This document shows, in pieces, positions 55,545 through 64,000 of a stretch of 64,000 bases of DNA (position 1 is the stretch's first letter; each line of letters begins with the position of its first letter). The notes below the pieces were generated by a model that saw only the letters and a list, made by a program, of their open reading frames with translations, was not told the DNA's origin and did not search any database. The position numbers were made by a program, and so were the translations under genes. This stretch comes from Natronoflexus pectinivorans (GTDB lineage: Bacteria; Bacteroidota; Bacteroidia; Bacteroidales; Marinilabiliaceae). The stretch spans positions 1 to 64,000 of the forward strand of contig NZ_SLWK01000010.1 of NCBI RefSeq assembly GCF_004345615.1. The letters are read 5' to 3'.

Positions 55545-56960
55545 ATGAGTAATCCTGAAAATGAAACACATAATAGCTCCCCTCAAAGCTCACAAGAAAT
55601 AAATGCCTTAATAAAAATAAGTCAGAGCATTATCAGCACCCTGGATTATCAGGAGATATTACAGATTATAAGCGATGGAATGGCCGAATTATTGGGCATT
55701 GAATCGGCTGCCATATACCTTCTTCAAAACGGAACTGATTTGTATCTGGGAGCTACAACTCCCGCTTTGGATAAAAACATGCCTGATTTTCTCAGACGAG
55801 CTAAGGTGGATGAACACCCTCACATTGTGAAACCTATTCAACAAAAATCACCCCATGTGGTTGAAGACACATCACTGGCTCAACTATCGGAAGCGGAAAG
55901 AGCAGTAATAGAAATACGAAATTTAAAAAGCCTGCTCTACTTCCCCTTTGTGCAAAAAGGAGATGTACTTGGAGTGCTGATTCTTGGAACCTGTAACCAA
56001 ACGCTTAAATTTTCTGAACACCAGATTAGTCTGGGACAAACCGTGGCTAATCAGCTGGCAGTATCCATTCACAACGCACTATTGGTTGACGATTTAAAAA
56101 AGTACAAAAACCATCTGGAAGATCTCGTTCAGGAGAAAACAAACAGTCTTGACACAGCCATAGAAGAGCTTATGGCAGCCAACGAAGACCTCTTTGAAAA
56201 AAATGAGATCATCAACAACCAAAATGAAGAACTTAAAACAGCTCTTCAAAACCTTAAGGATGCACAATCACAACTGATACAGTCGGAAAAGATGGCATCG
56301 CTTGGGACGCTTACAGCCGGGGTGGCTCATGAAATCAACAACCCTTTAAATTTCCTAACAGGAGCTAGTTTAGGACTTGAGAACTATCTCGAAAAGGAGG
56401 CTCACAAAGATGATGAAGAGCTGAAACTTCTTGTTGAGAGCATACAAACAGGTGTTGAGCGCATCTCAAACATTGTAAGGGGACTGAACCAATTTAGCCG
56501 CTACAACCCCGATTTTAACGAAGAGTGCCAAATATCAACTATACTGGAAAATTGCCTGATTATGATGAACAACCAGATTAAAGATAAAATCACGGTGGAG
56601 AAGGATTTCTCAACAGGATTAAAAACCATGGGTAATGTTGGAAAAATTCACCAGCTGTTTATGAATCTTTTATTAAATTCAGTTCATGCCATTGACAACG
56701 AAGGGAAAATCACCATAAAAACTTTTCCCCGTGGGGAAAAGTTTGCTGTTATTGAGATAGAAGACAGCGGGTCAGGGATTGATGCAAACATCATCCACAA
56801 AATTACCGACCCGTTTTTTACAACAAAAGCTCCGGGCAAAGGTACCGGATTGGGTTTATCTATTAGTTACAACATCATAAAAGAACATAAAGGGCAATTA
56901 AAATTTGAATCAGAACCCGGAAAGGGCACCAAAGTACAAGTATTATTACCATTAAGATAA
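55545..56960 (+). CDS. GAF-domain sensor histidine kinase
   Basis: About 471 residues from the ATG at 55545. GAF domain about 20-195 (ISQSIISTLDYQEILQIIS), a long coiled coil 195-245, HisKA with phospho-His in GVAHEINNPLNFL near 260, HATPase_c near 355-470 (GTGLGLSIS). Cytoplasmic. The receiver gene at 56967 follows by 6 bp, so it is the likely partner. Confidence 0.9.
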   Translation: MSNPENETHNSSPQSSQEINALIKISQSIISTLDYQEILQIISDGMAELLGIESAAIYLLQNGTDLYLGATTPALDKNMPDFLRRAKVDEHPHIVKPIQQKSPHVVEDTSLAQLSEAERAVIEIRNLKSLLYFPFVQKGDVLGVLILGTCNQTLKFSEHQISLGQTVANQLAVSIHNALLVDDLKKYKNHLEDLVQEKTNSLDTAIEELMAANEDLFEKNEIINNQNEELKTALQNLKDAQSQLIQSEKMASLGTLTAGVAHEINNPLNFLTGASLGLENYLEKEAHKDDEELKLLVESIQTGVERISNIVRGLNQFSRYNPDFNEECQISTILENCLIMMNNQIKDKITVEKDFSTGLKTMGNVGKIHQLFMNLLLNSVHAIDNEGKITIKTFPRGEKFAVIEIEDSGSGIDANIIHKITDPFFTTKAPGKGTGLGLSISYNIIKEHKGQLKFESEPGKGTKVQVLLPLR

Positions 56961-56966
56961 AATAGG

Positions 56967-57332
56967 ATGAGCGAAAAAATAAAAGTTTTATATGTTGATG
57001 ACGAACACTTGAATGTTCTCCTGTTCGAAATGAACTTCTCAAAGAAATTTGATGTGGTTACAGGCCAAGACGCTTTTGCCGGATTGGATTTATTGGATAA
57101 AAACCCGGATATAAAAGTTGTTATCAGCGACATGCGAATGCCTGAAATGAACGGACTTCAATTCATCGACAAGGCTAGAGAAAAATTTTCTGATAAGAAA
57201 TATTTTATATTAACAGGGTTCGATATTACGCCTGAAATTCGTGAAGCTCTTGAAAAGAAAATCATATTGAAATATTTTATGAAACCTTTCAACATGAAGG
57301 AAATTGAAGGTGCAATTTATGAAGTGGTTTAA
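56967..57332 (+). CDS. Single-domain response regulator
   Basis: A 121-residue receiver domain: acidic pair in LYVDDEH near 10, phospho-Asp in VISDMRMPEMNG near 54, Lys in KPFNMKE near 109. No output domain. Partner of the GAF kinase. Confidence 0.9.
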   Translation: MSEKIKVLYVDDEHLNVLLFEMNFSKKFDVVTGQDAFAGLDLLDKNPDIKVVISDMRMPEMNGLQFIDKAREKFSDKKYFILTGFDITPEIREALEKKIILKYFMKPFNMKEIEGAIYEVV

Positions 57333-58648
57333 ACCTTCACAGGCCATGTGAATGTAAACCGGGTTCCTTTTCCTTGCTCAGAGCTAACAACTAAGTCGAT
57401 TTCATGAAAATCAGCGATGGATTTTGTAATGGCTAAACCAATTCCGGAACCACCTGTGGTTGCGGATTGCTTTTTGCGAAACCTTTCAAATAGAGACTTT
57501 TGAATTTCGGGGGAAATACCAGAGCCGTCGTCTATAATGTGAACCATAAAAAGTTTATCCCGTTTCTCCGACTTAATTTCTATACAGGTGGTATTTTCTG
57601 AATGCCTTATGGCATTGTTTACCACATTAAAAAACATAGAAAACATTAGCGAATGGTTGGCTACGTCGAAATGAAAATCATCGGCAAATCGATGGATTAT
57701 TTCAATCTCTTTATCATTAGCCATTGGCTCCAGTTCTTCAATAACTTCCTTTAGAACCTCGCTAACAGTAAACCGTTCCTGCTTTAGATAGTGGCGACTT
57801 TCCACCCGGGCAATGAGCAAAAGTGAATTGACCATGCTTTTTAGCCGATGAAGTGTCATTAACGTTTCTTCAATTTTTTGAGCAGATTCTCCACTCAAGT
57901 TTTCATTTATCAATAAATTCTCCAACTTTCCACGCAATACAGATACCGGCGTAAGCAATTCATGAGAAATGTTTTGAGTTATCTCTTTCTCCTTCTTTAG
58001 CAGTTGATTCATTTTTCCCATTAATGATGTTAAAGTTTGGTCAAGAGAGGAAAAATCATCTGTAGAGGTTTTAATAACAGATTTGTCGTACAGGTGTGGT
58101 TCTGATGTTTTTGTGAGTTTACTGGTGATTTTTGTGAGAGGCCTGAGTAAATATGATGTATAAGAAAACTCAAAAGCAACAGATAAAACTACAAAGAGTG
58201 CAAGAAAAAACAGGGTAAGCAGGCGAATGTTTCTTTCAGCATCGGCAATACTTGACAAACTTTTACCAATTTCCAGCAGATACATTTCACCATCTACAAG
58301 GAATGAGTAATTGAGTACACGGTACTCAATTACCTGACTTTCTATGAGTCGTTCCGAAACTTCGATAAAATTCCAGTATTCATCCAAATCAACCTGCTCC
58401 AGGCTAATAAACTCCTCTTTTAAAATATTGTAACTGCCAAAATCGCCTTCGCGGGATTCTCCAACAAATGGAACAACACCATACTCTGAAATGAGGTCAA
58501 TTACCATTTCACGTTTCTCAATCAGCTCATTATCTGTTTGTACTAAGTTGATGAGTTGCGACAAGTAAGGCGTTGCTGCCAAAAATATGACAACAAACAA
58601 AAGTTTAAAGAGGAGACTGGCAAGTGTTAGTTTATGTCGAAGCTTCAT
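57329..58648 (-). CDS. Membrane sensor histidine kinase (two-component system)
   Basis: A 439-residue kinase with two membrane segments (LTLASLLFKLLFVVIFLAA and the LLTLFFLALFVVLSVAF segment near 143-160), a periplasmic sensor of about 110 residues between them, HAMP-like linker, phospho-His in NISHELLTPVSVL near 227 and HATPase (FFNVVNNAIRHS, GGSGIGLAI). It lies 45 bp after the OmpR-type regulator and overlaps the convergent receiver gene by 4 bp. Confidence 0.9.
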   Translation of the reverse strand: MKLRHKLTLASLLFKLLFVVIFLAATPYLSQLINLVQTDNELIEKREMVIDLISEYGVVPFVGESREGDFGSYNILKEEFISLEQVDLDEYWNFIEVSERLIESQVIEYRVLNYSFLVDGEMYLLEIGKSLSSIADAERNIRLLTLFFLALFVVLSVAFEFSYTSYLLRPLTKITSKLTKTSEPHLYDKSVIKTSTDDFSSLDQTLTSLMGKMNQLLKKEKEITQNISHELLTPVSVLRGKLENLLINENLSGESAQKIEETLMTLHRLKSMVNSLLLIARVESRHYLKQERFTVSEVLKEVIEELEPMANDKEIEIIHRFADDFHFDVANHSLMFSMFFNVVNNAIRHSENTTCIEIKSEKRDKLFMVHIIDDGSGISPEIQKSLFERFRKKQSATTGGSGIGLAITKSIADFHEIDLVVSSEQGKGTRFTFTWPVKV

Positions 58649-58693
58649 AATCTGCAACGTTTTTTGGGTTGGATTTTGGGTTTTAAAGCCATA

Positions 58694-59368
58694 TCAAAAT
58701 TCAGCTTTATAACCGACTCCCCGAACAGTAACAAGCCAATCTACGGGAGCATATCCGACCAGCTTTTTACGCAAATTCTTAATGTGTACATCAATGAAGT
58801 TGCTGTCGTACTGGTCGTCAAGAATATTACCCCAAATGTGTTCGTACAATTGAATTCGCGAAAGTGCTTTATTTCGGTTCAGAACCAGATATTGAAGCAA
58901 ATCAAACTGTTTTTTGGTGATATCAACTTCATTTTGTCCACATTTCAGTATGCGTGCATTCATATCCATTTCAAACTCTCCGAAATGGATAAGGGGAGAT
59001 TCCAGCTTAAACTTTCGCCGGCCAACTGCTTTCATTCGTGAAAGCAGTTCTACCAAAGCAAAAGGTTTGGCCAAATAGTCGTCAGCTCCCAAATTCAATC
59101 CTTTTACCCTGTCATCTATATCTCCCCTGGCCGTAATGACTATGATGGCTGCATCACTCTCAGAGTTTTTGATTTCATCAATTAAATCTAGTCCTTCATA
59201 ATCGGGTAAACCCAAATCCAACAGCACAAAATCGTAAAGATTGACAGCAATCATTTCAGAAGCCTCCAGACCCGAATGAACTACATCGCAGATGTAGTTC
59301 TCTTTGCGCAGAAAATCAACAATTTCTGTAGCAAGGCTCACTTCATCCTCTACTATTAGTGCATTCAT
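58694..59368 (-). CDS. OmpR-family response regulator
   Basis: A 224-residue regulator: receiver (VEDEVSLA; phospho-Asp in LLDLGLPD near 51; ARGDIDDRVKGLNLGADDYLAKPF) and a Trans_reg_C winged helix (LTKKQFDLLQYL-like segment, FIDVHIKNLRKKL, VRGVGYK). Member of the run secreted protein, outer-membrane protein, regulator, kinase. It is the likely reader of the 11-bp repeats upstream of the two Glu/Arg-rich genes. Confidence 0.92.
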   Translation of the reverse strand: MNALIVEDEVSLATEIVDFLRKENYICDVVHSGLEASEMIAVNLYDFVLLDLGLPDYEGLDLIDEIKNSESDAAIIVITARGDIDDRVKGLNLGADDYLAKPFALVELLSRMKAVGRRKFKLESPLIHFGEFEMDMNARILKCGQNEVDITKKQFDLLQYLVLNRNKALSRIQLYEHIWGNILDDQYDSNFIDVHIKNLRKKLVGYAPVDWLVTVRGVGYKAEF

Positions 59369-59377
59369 TTGAGTTGT

Positions 59378-60220
59378 TTAAAATATCCTGAAATATAAAT
59401 TTACGAAAAAAAAGAATCCCTTTTGTGAAGGAAAATCGGGATCTTTATGAAATGGATAATAGTAAAGCGGTTCTGCTTCGAATGTGACATTGCCATAATT
59501 AAACGAAATGGGTACACTCAGTTCCAAATCCATCAGACCAAATGAAGTGTCTATTTCTTCTATGGTTTGTTCCAAGTTTCCAACCCCTGGGATGACTGTT
59601 CTGGTGGTGGATGTGTATAACTTATATCTGTCGCCAAAAACAAAATTAAAAGCCGGATTAAAATCCACAAACGCCTTGCCATCGAAAAAATCCGGCGTTG
59701 AGAAGTAGTGACTGTTTTTAATTTGGAAGTAACTTCCTCCCGACCTGTTAAGAATGGTGCTGTAGATGGTGCGAGTGTATAAAATGCGCCAATCGAAACC
59801 CGTTGAAACACTCAAATAGGAAAAATTTCCGAAATACTCTTCCTGAGCTGATTTTGCAGTAAAATAATTGGCCAAGGATGCTCTTACATCGAACCATGAA
59901 TTGAAAACATGCCGATACCCAATTGCCATGTCATAAAATGTGACGGCAGGAGATTGGCCGTCCAGATTGTAGGCCATAAAAGCGAGTGACCATTTCCGAT
60001 TGTAGCTGTACATTATATCCATTGAGTAAAATGGCTGACTACCGGAAAGAGAATATCCGCTGTAGAGCATATCGCTGCCATAACCTACACCCGCGTAAAG
60101 TGCATGTTTCGACGAGGCAGTTGAAACAGTATCAGAATTATTATTGCTAACCGGCAACATGCCGTTTATGGTGCTCATAAACATCAACATTCCGGTAACC
60201 ATTAAAAGTTTAACCCTCAT
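59378..60220 (-). CDS. Putative outer-membrane beta-barrel protein
   Basis: A 280-residue protein from the ATG at 60220 with a signal peptide (MRVKLLMVTGMLMFMSTING). The mature part alternates Tyr/Phe/Ser/Gly strands (YAGVGYGSDMLYSGYSLSG) and ends in Phe, as barrels do. Upstream in-frame ATGs are ignored because they would overlap the preceding gene. Ten bases separate it from the regulator gene. Function unknown; perhaps sensed by the kinase. Confidence 0.7.
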   Translation of the reverse strand: MRVKLLMVTGMLMFMSTINGMLPVSNNNSDTVSTASSKHALYAGVGYGSDMLYSGYSLSGSQPFYSMDIMYSYNRKWSLAFMAYNLDGQSPAVTFYDMAIGYRHVFNSWFDVRASLANYFTAKSAQEEYFGNFSYLSVSTGFDWRILYTRTIYSTILNRSGGSYFQIKNSHYFSTPDFFDGKAFVDFNPAFNFVFGDRYKLYTSTTRTVIPGVGNLEQTIEEIDTSFGLMDLELSVPISFNYGNVTFEAEPLYYYPFHKDPDFPSQKGFFFFVNLYFRIF

Positions 60221-60242
60221 TCTCCAGATAAATGATAAATGT

Positions 60243-60629
60243 TTACCTTCTTCCCGGGCGATTTGGCCGGTCAGGTCTGCCAACTCCTTCGGGGCGTCCT
60301 GCTCCTGCGGGACGACCAGCACCTGATGGACGCTCAATTTCCGGACGAGCACCCCTGCGCTCCCTGCTGATATCAGGACGTGCTCCCTTTACCTCCTTCA
60401 CCTCTTTGCCGGATGACTGGTTTCTATCTTCCCGTTCCAACCTGGTCTCCCTCTCTGGTTGCTCTTCCGTAATGGTTCGCTCTTCCCCATTATCTCGTTC
60501 CCTCTCCTGGTTCTCTGTGCGCTCTTTGGTTTCACGACCGCTCTCTTGCTCCTGTGCAGTGAGACTGAAAGCTGCGCAAATTAGAAACAGGAAAACGAGC
60601 ACCCCCCATATTTCATACCTATACTTCAT
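60243..60629 (-). CDS. Second Glu/Arg-rich secreted low-complexity protein
   Basis: A 128-residue protein with a hydrophobic signal (WGVLVFLFLICAAFSLTAQ) and a mature part rich in Glu, Arg, Gly and Pro, with repeats of GRPxGxGRP at the end. Composition resembles the protein at 54830-55351. It heads the outer-membrane, regulator, kinase run. Unknown role, perhaps a CpxP-like periplasmic modulator (speculative). Confidence 0.72.
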   Translation of the reverse strand: MKYRYEIWGVLVFLFLICAAFSLTAQEQESGRETKERTENQERERDNGEERTITEEQPERETRLEREDRNQSSGKEVKEVKGARPDISRERRGARPEIERPSGAGRPAGAGRPEGVGRPDRPNRPGRR

Positions 60630-60659
60630 ACCTATACCTGTTTGTTGATACTCCTAATA

Positions 60660-60695
60660 CAAATATGCTTCACAATTTATGAAGGAATCATGAAA
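60660..60695 (-). promoter_or_regulatory. -7 box with upstream TTTCAT-type boxes, same geometry as 55375-55410
   Basis: On the minus strand: TTTCAT-N5-CTTCAT (60690-60695 and 60679-60684), 11 bases, then CATATTTG (60660-60667). Both boxes and spacers match the other gene. Confidence 0.6.
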
Positions 60696-61016
60696 ATCTA
60701 CTGTTTGATTATAAAAAAAGTACATCCCTCACACATTATATTGTATAGAATACCTGCATAATCCAGAGCTTATCCGAACTAATACCCCATAGTTTTTGTT
60801 ACCCTCGTAAAAAGAAAACCACACAAATATACTTATTTATATATTTGTTTTTATGCTTGTATTTAACTAACTTTAAATCGTTTCAATTCATAAAGTTAAT
60901 AAATCAACCGCTATCCTAATTGAGATTATTATAAAGAAGTCGACACAATGTTTCAGCAATAACAGATATTTAATATTTCTGGAATGTTGAAAATTGAATG
61001 CTTTAGTTTTAAAATA
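60696..61016. other. Divergent intergenic region before the RND operon
   Basis: AT-rich; no gene or repeat supported. The promoter of the efflux operon must lie here, but no clean TAnnTTTG box was picked out. Confidence 0.4.
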
Positions 61017-62081
61017 ATGAACATGATATACAAAACATTAATCCTTATTGGAATCTCAGTTTTGTTGGCATCATGCCAACAAAAATCCGGCTCAAGCAAC
61101 AATGAAAGAAGAACAAACGTGGTAGTGAGCGAAGTTCAGGAGCGAGACATGTCATCGGTAAGGGTCGTAACTGCACCTGTTATTGCCTATAAGCGTGTTT
61201 ATATTACGACTCGAACTTCAGGCCTTATAACGGAATTGCCTTTTGAGGAAGGAGACTTGGTAAAAAAAGGGGATATGTTGTTTCGACTGGATGTACGCAA
61301 GCAGGAAGCACAACTTCGCAATGCTCGTTCTGCTCTATTGGAAGCTCAACGACATTTTGAGCGTTCTAAAGTTTTATTTAAGGGAGAAGCCATTAGTGAA
61401 GAGCAATTTGAACAGGCAAACCGAACAATGGAAGCCGCTGAAAGCGAAGTTGATTTCTGGGAAGCGGAAGTCTCTTTTGGTAAAATGCATGCACAAATGG
61501 ACGCCGTTGTCGCAGCAAAGCTTGCAGAACCGGGGACCAACGTTTCTGAAAATCAACGCATTTATACCATCGAAGACCACAACCTGTTGGTCGCACGTCC
61601 GGGAGTATCAGAGCTGGATGTAGTTCATCTTGCTAAAGGACAGGAAGTGGCTCTCACTTTTGATGTATTTGGTGAAGAAAGATTCACCGGCACCATAAGA
61701 AGAATATTTCCCGCAGCTGACCAAATCACCCGGTTATTTACAGTGGAAGTTGAAATTGACCAAAGTCAGACAGATTTCCCCATCCGTCCCGGCTACCTGA
61801 CCCGTGTTTATTTCACCACAGATGAGCGAGCCAATGCCGTAGCTGTACCATCAGAAGGAATTGATTATGATAACGATGAGGCAATGGTATTTGTGATTGA
61901 TGAGAACCAAACATTAACCCGCACCAAAGTAACTACAGGCATTGAAAGAGATGGATGGATAGAAATTACCGGTGGGATTCAACCCGGGCAAAAAATTGTT
62001 GCAGGTAATCTGGATTCTCTGGAGGACGGCATGAAAGTAAATGTCACAGGTAATTTCAGAAGGTATGGATTCAGAGAGTAA
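61017..62081 (+). CDS. RND efflux periplasmic adaptor (HlyD/AcrA family), lipoprotein
   Basis: About 354 residues from the ATG at 61017. Lipobox LLASC at about residue 20, then barrel-sandwich hybrid with a TSGLITELPFEEGDLVKKGD segment, helical hairpin (LRNARSALLEAQRHFERSK) and beta-barrel. Intact. Followed by the RND pump gene by 26 bp. Confidence 0.93.
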   Translation: MNMIYKTLILIGISVLLASCQQKSGSSNNERRTNVVVSEVQERDMSSVRVVTAPVIAYKRVYITTRTSGLITELPFEEGDLVKKGDMLFRLDVRKQEAQLRNARSALLEAQRHFERSKVLFKGEAISEEQFEQANRTMEAAESEVDFWEAEVSFGKMHAQMDAVVAAKLAEPGTNVSENQRIYTIEDHNLLVARPGVSELDVVHLAKGQEVALTFDVFGEERFTGTIRRIFPAADQITRLFTVEVEIDQSQTDFPIRPGYLTRVYFTTDERANAVAVPSEGIDYDNDEAMVFVIDENQTLTRTKVTTGIERDGWIEITGGIQPGQKIVAGNLDSLEDGMKVNVTGNFRRYGFRE

Positions 62082-62107
62082 AATGAAAACATGACAACTA
62101 AAACTTC

Positions 62108-64000
62108 ATGAAGAAAACAGAATCAGCAAATCATATAAAATCATCACTTTCGGTGCTATCCATAAAACGTCCGATAGCAACACTGGCATTAACATCGGTG
62201 GTTATTGTTTTAGGATTACTGTTTCTTAACCGTTTGCCGGTGAGTTTGCTTCCTGATGCAGATTACCCGCATATACGCGTGGTGGTGAACTATCCGGGAG
62301 TCACACCTGAAGTTATAGAAGAGCAGGTAACCAGAGTGCTAGAACGCAATTTGGCAGCAACAGAAAATCTGGCAGAGATACACGGACGGGCATCAGAAGG
62401 AAGAAGTTATATTGAGATGTATTTTGAGGTGGGAACCAACATTGATTTGGCACTTCAGGATGCTGCACGTCAGTTGGAACGTGCAAGAGCTGAATTGCCA
62501 ATGGGCATTGATCCTCCCCGTTTAATGAAGATGGATCCGTCGCAGCAGCCGGTTTTTGAACTGGCTTTTAGTGCCACGGTAATGTCCCCCATCGAACTTC
62601 GCGACTGGATTGACCAACGGCTGGTTCCACAGCTTTTGGTGGTTCCCGGAACCGGTGCCATAGAAGTAGCAGGTGGTAAAGAGAGAGAAATTGATGTGGT
62701 GGTTAATCCCGAACGAATGCGTTCGTACGGATTAACTCTTGAAATGATTAGTCAGACATTGGCTCAGCGGAATGTTGACATTGCATCAGGAAACATAACC
62801 GGAAGCGAATACGATGTTTTGGCAAGAACCGAAAGCCGCTACCAGAATGCTACTCAGGTTGCCAACACCATTATAAAGCTACCCGGCAGCAGTCAATATA
62901 TCCGTTTATCAGACGTGGCTGAAGTTTCAGATAGCCATCGTGAGCAGAGGCTGTTTGCAAGGTTTAAAGGGCTAGAAGCAGTTCAGGTCACCATTATGAA
63001 GCAACCTGAAGCCAACACTGTACAAGTAATTGAAGAACTGGAAAATCGCCTGCAGGAACTGCATTCTTCAGGATTTATTCCCCCCGGAGTAGAGTTTGAA
63101 TCCATTCGTGACCAGTCTTTTTTCATTCGGGCTTCCATCCGTTCCGTGGCCACAGCAGCAGTTGCCGGAGGCCTTTTAGCCATGCTGGTCATTTTGCTAT
63201 TTCTGGGCAGTTTCAGAAAATCAATCATCATCGGCTTAACACTGCCTGTTGTAATTTTTGCTGCATTCCTGATGATGTATGCGGGTAACCTGACTCTGAA
63301 TGTTATGAGTTTGGGAGGACTGGCTTTAGGCGTGGGATTATTGATTGATAACGGATTGGTCATTCTTGAAAACATATTCCGGCATCAGGAGCAATTAAAA
63401 AAAGATGCCATTGAGTCTGCAAGTGAAGGGTCAAACGAAGTTTTTTCAGCGGTAATTGCCGGAACCATGACCAATCTGGCAGCAGTACTGCCATTCCTGT
63501 TCGTGACAGGAATGGCTGCCATGATTTTCCAGGAACTTATTTTAACCATCTCATTTGCCATAATAGCATCACTACTTGTGGCACTGACATTGGTTCCTAC
63601 ATTAGCTGTTTTGTTCTCCAAACTAAAAACCTCAGATAAAAAATCATCCTTTACTTTCTTTCAATCCGGAATGGAAAAATTGTCCGGTCGATACCGGAGC
63701 ATCATTCCCAAGGCCATTGCTTACCGGTATCCGATTCTGGGTTTATCGCTTTTGTTGTTAATCGGGAGTGTTTTTGCTTTGCAAAACAGGGGCACAGATT
63801 TCTTCCCTCCGGTGGACGATGGGCGAATAACCATGCGATTTGTTTTACCTTTAGGAACATCGCCTGAGCCAACTTATGAGGCAGGCATTTTAATTGAAGA
63901 AGCCATTTCAGAAATGCCGCATGTGGAAACCTGGTATTTTACTTCGGGTGGGTACTTTCGGGGCGGACAGCTTTCAATTCGGGGTGGAATGATTGATATG
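62108..64000 (+). CDS. RND-family efflux transporter (partial, runs off window)
   Basis: Starts ATG at 62108 and is open to the end of the window (about 631 codons). First TM helix near 18-40 (ATLALTSVVIVLGLLFLN), the periplasmic porter domain starting RVVVNYPGVTPEVIEEQV, and TM4 motif GLLIDNGLVILENIF near 417, where AcrB has two Asp (Asp-Asn here, common in this subgroup). It forms an operon with the adaptor gene. Substrate unknown. Confidence 0.93.
   Translation, partial: MKKTESANHIKSSLSVLSIKRPIATLALTSVVIVLGLLFLNRLPVSLLPDADYPHIRVVVNYPGVTPEVIEEQVTRVLERNLAATENLAEIHGRASEGRSYIEMYFEVGTNIDLALQDAARQLERARAELPMGIDPPRLMKMDPSQQPVFELAFSATVMSPIELRDWIDQRLVPQLLVVPGTGAIEVAGGKEREIDVVVNPERMRSYGLTLEMISQTLAQRNVDIASGNITGSEYDVLARTESRYQNATQVANTIIKLPGSSQYIRLSDVAEVSDSHREQRLFARFKGLEAVQVTIMKQPEANTVQVIEELENRLQELHSSGFIPPGVEFESIRDQSFFIRASIRSVATAAVAGGLLAMLVILLFLGSFRKSIIIGLTLPVVIFAAFLMMYAGNLTLNVMSLGGLALGVGLLIDNGLVILENIFRHQEQLKKDAIESASEGSNEVFSAVIAGTMTNLAAVLPFLFVTGMAAMIFQELILTISFAIIASLLVALTLVPTLAVLFSKLKTSDKKSSFTFFQSGMEKLSGRYRSIIPKAIAYRYPILGLSLLLLIGSVFALQNRGTDFFPPVDDGRITMRFVLPLGTSPEPTYEAGILIEEAISEMPHVETWYFTSGGYFRGGQLSIRGGMIDM

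Overview
The window looks like a chromosome segment of a free-living Bacteroidota bacterium (class Bacteroidia is the best guess). Supporting signs are promoters with the Bacteroidota -7 box TAnnTTTG, integrative-element genes typical of the phylum (RteC, VirE_N/BT4734-like, DUF3987, DUF6371, IntDOT-like tyrosine recombinases), a START-like protein and DUF4382 lipoproteins, all beside ordinary core genes. No rRNA and no CRISPR array was seen; one tRNA gene is present.

Region 1 (1-25.6 kb) is probably the integrase-proximal part of a larger integrative conjugative element (ICE) inserted next to the 3' end of dnaK. Its right end carries an excisionase-like HTH protein, a tyrosine integrase, RteC, two MerR/HTH_17 proteins, a VirE_N protein and a DUF3987 protein. 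The rest is a dense, co-oriented defence cassette on the minus strand. In order of transcription it encodes a small HTH regulator, an AAA ATPase plus subtilisin-like protease pair (IetAS type), type I restriction-modification HsdM-HsdS-HsdR, a long prokaryotic Argonaute that appears to lack its catalytic residues, a 1170-residue SF1 helicase with a C-terminal PD-(D/E)XK-like nuclease, and a RloA ATPase/RloB Toprim-like pair. Most of these genes are spaced by 0-40 bp. The first 800 bases are a non-coding region of unusual composition.

Region 2 (25.7-33.2 kb) is core chromosome on the minus strand: dnaK, a dihydroorotate-dehydrogenase-like protein, ribBA, an LptF/LptG permease and a START-like protein, then a plus-strand tRNA-Met(CAT) with a good promoter.

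Region 3 (33.18-42.19 kb) is a complete 9-kb integrated element in the tRNA-Met gene. It is bounded by a 47-bp direct repeat of the tRNA 3' half and carries an integrase beside the right repeat, an HTH protein, DUF3987 and DUF6371 replication-type proteins, and an unknown 680-residue protein.

Region 4 (42.5-53.3 kb) is sulfur metabolism. An Rrf2 regulator, cysK, sulfite reductase cysJ and cysI, a DUF2061 protein and siroheme synthesis genes run on the plus strand. A MntA-HepT toxin-antitoxin pair follows, then a cysteate-synthase-like PLP enzyme with homoserine dehydrogenase on the minus strand. The sulfite-to-sulfide-to-cysteine set next to a cysteate synthase suggests a link to sulfonate or sulfonolipid synthesis.

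Region 5 (53.4-64 kb) holds envelope and signalling genes: two DUF4382 proteins, two low-complexity Glu/Arg-rich secreted proteins, a GAF histidine kinase with a receiver protein, an OmpR-type two-component system with a putative outer-membrane protein, and the start of an RND efflux operon that runs off the window. The two Glu/Arg-rich genes share the same promoter architecture (two ATGAAA/G boxes 11 bp apart, exactly 11 bp from the -7 box), which looks like the binding site of the neighbouring OmpR-type regulator.
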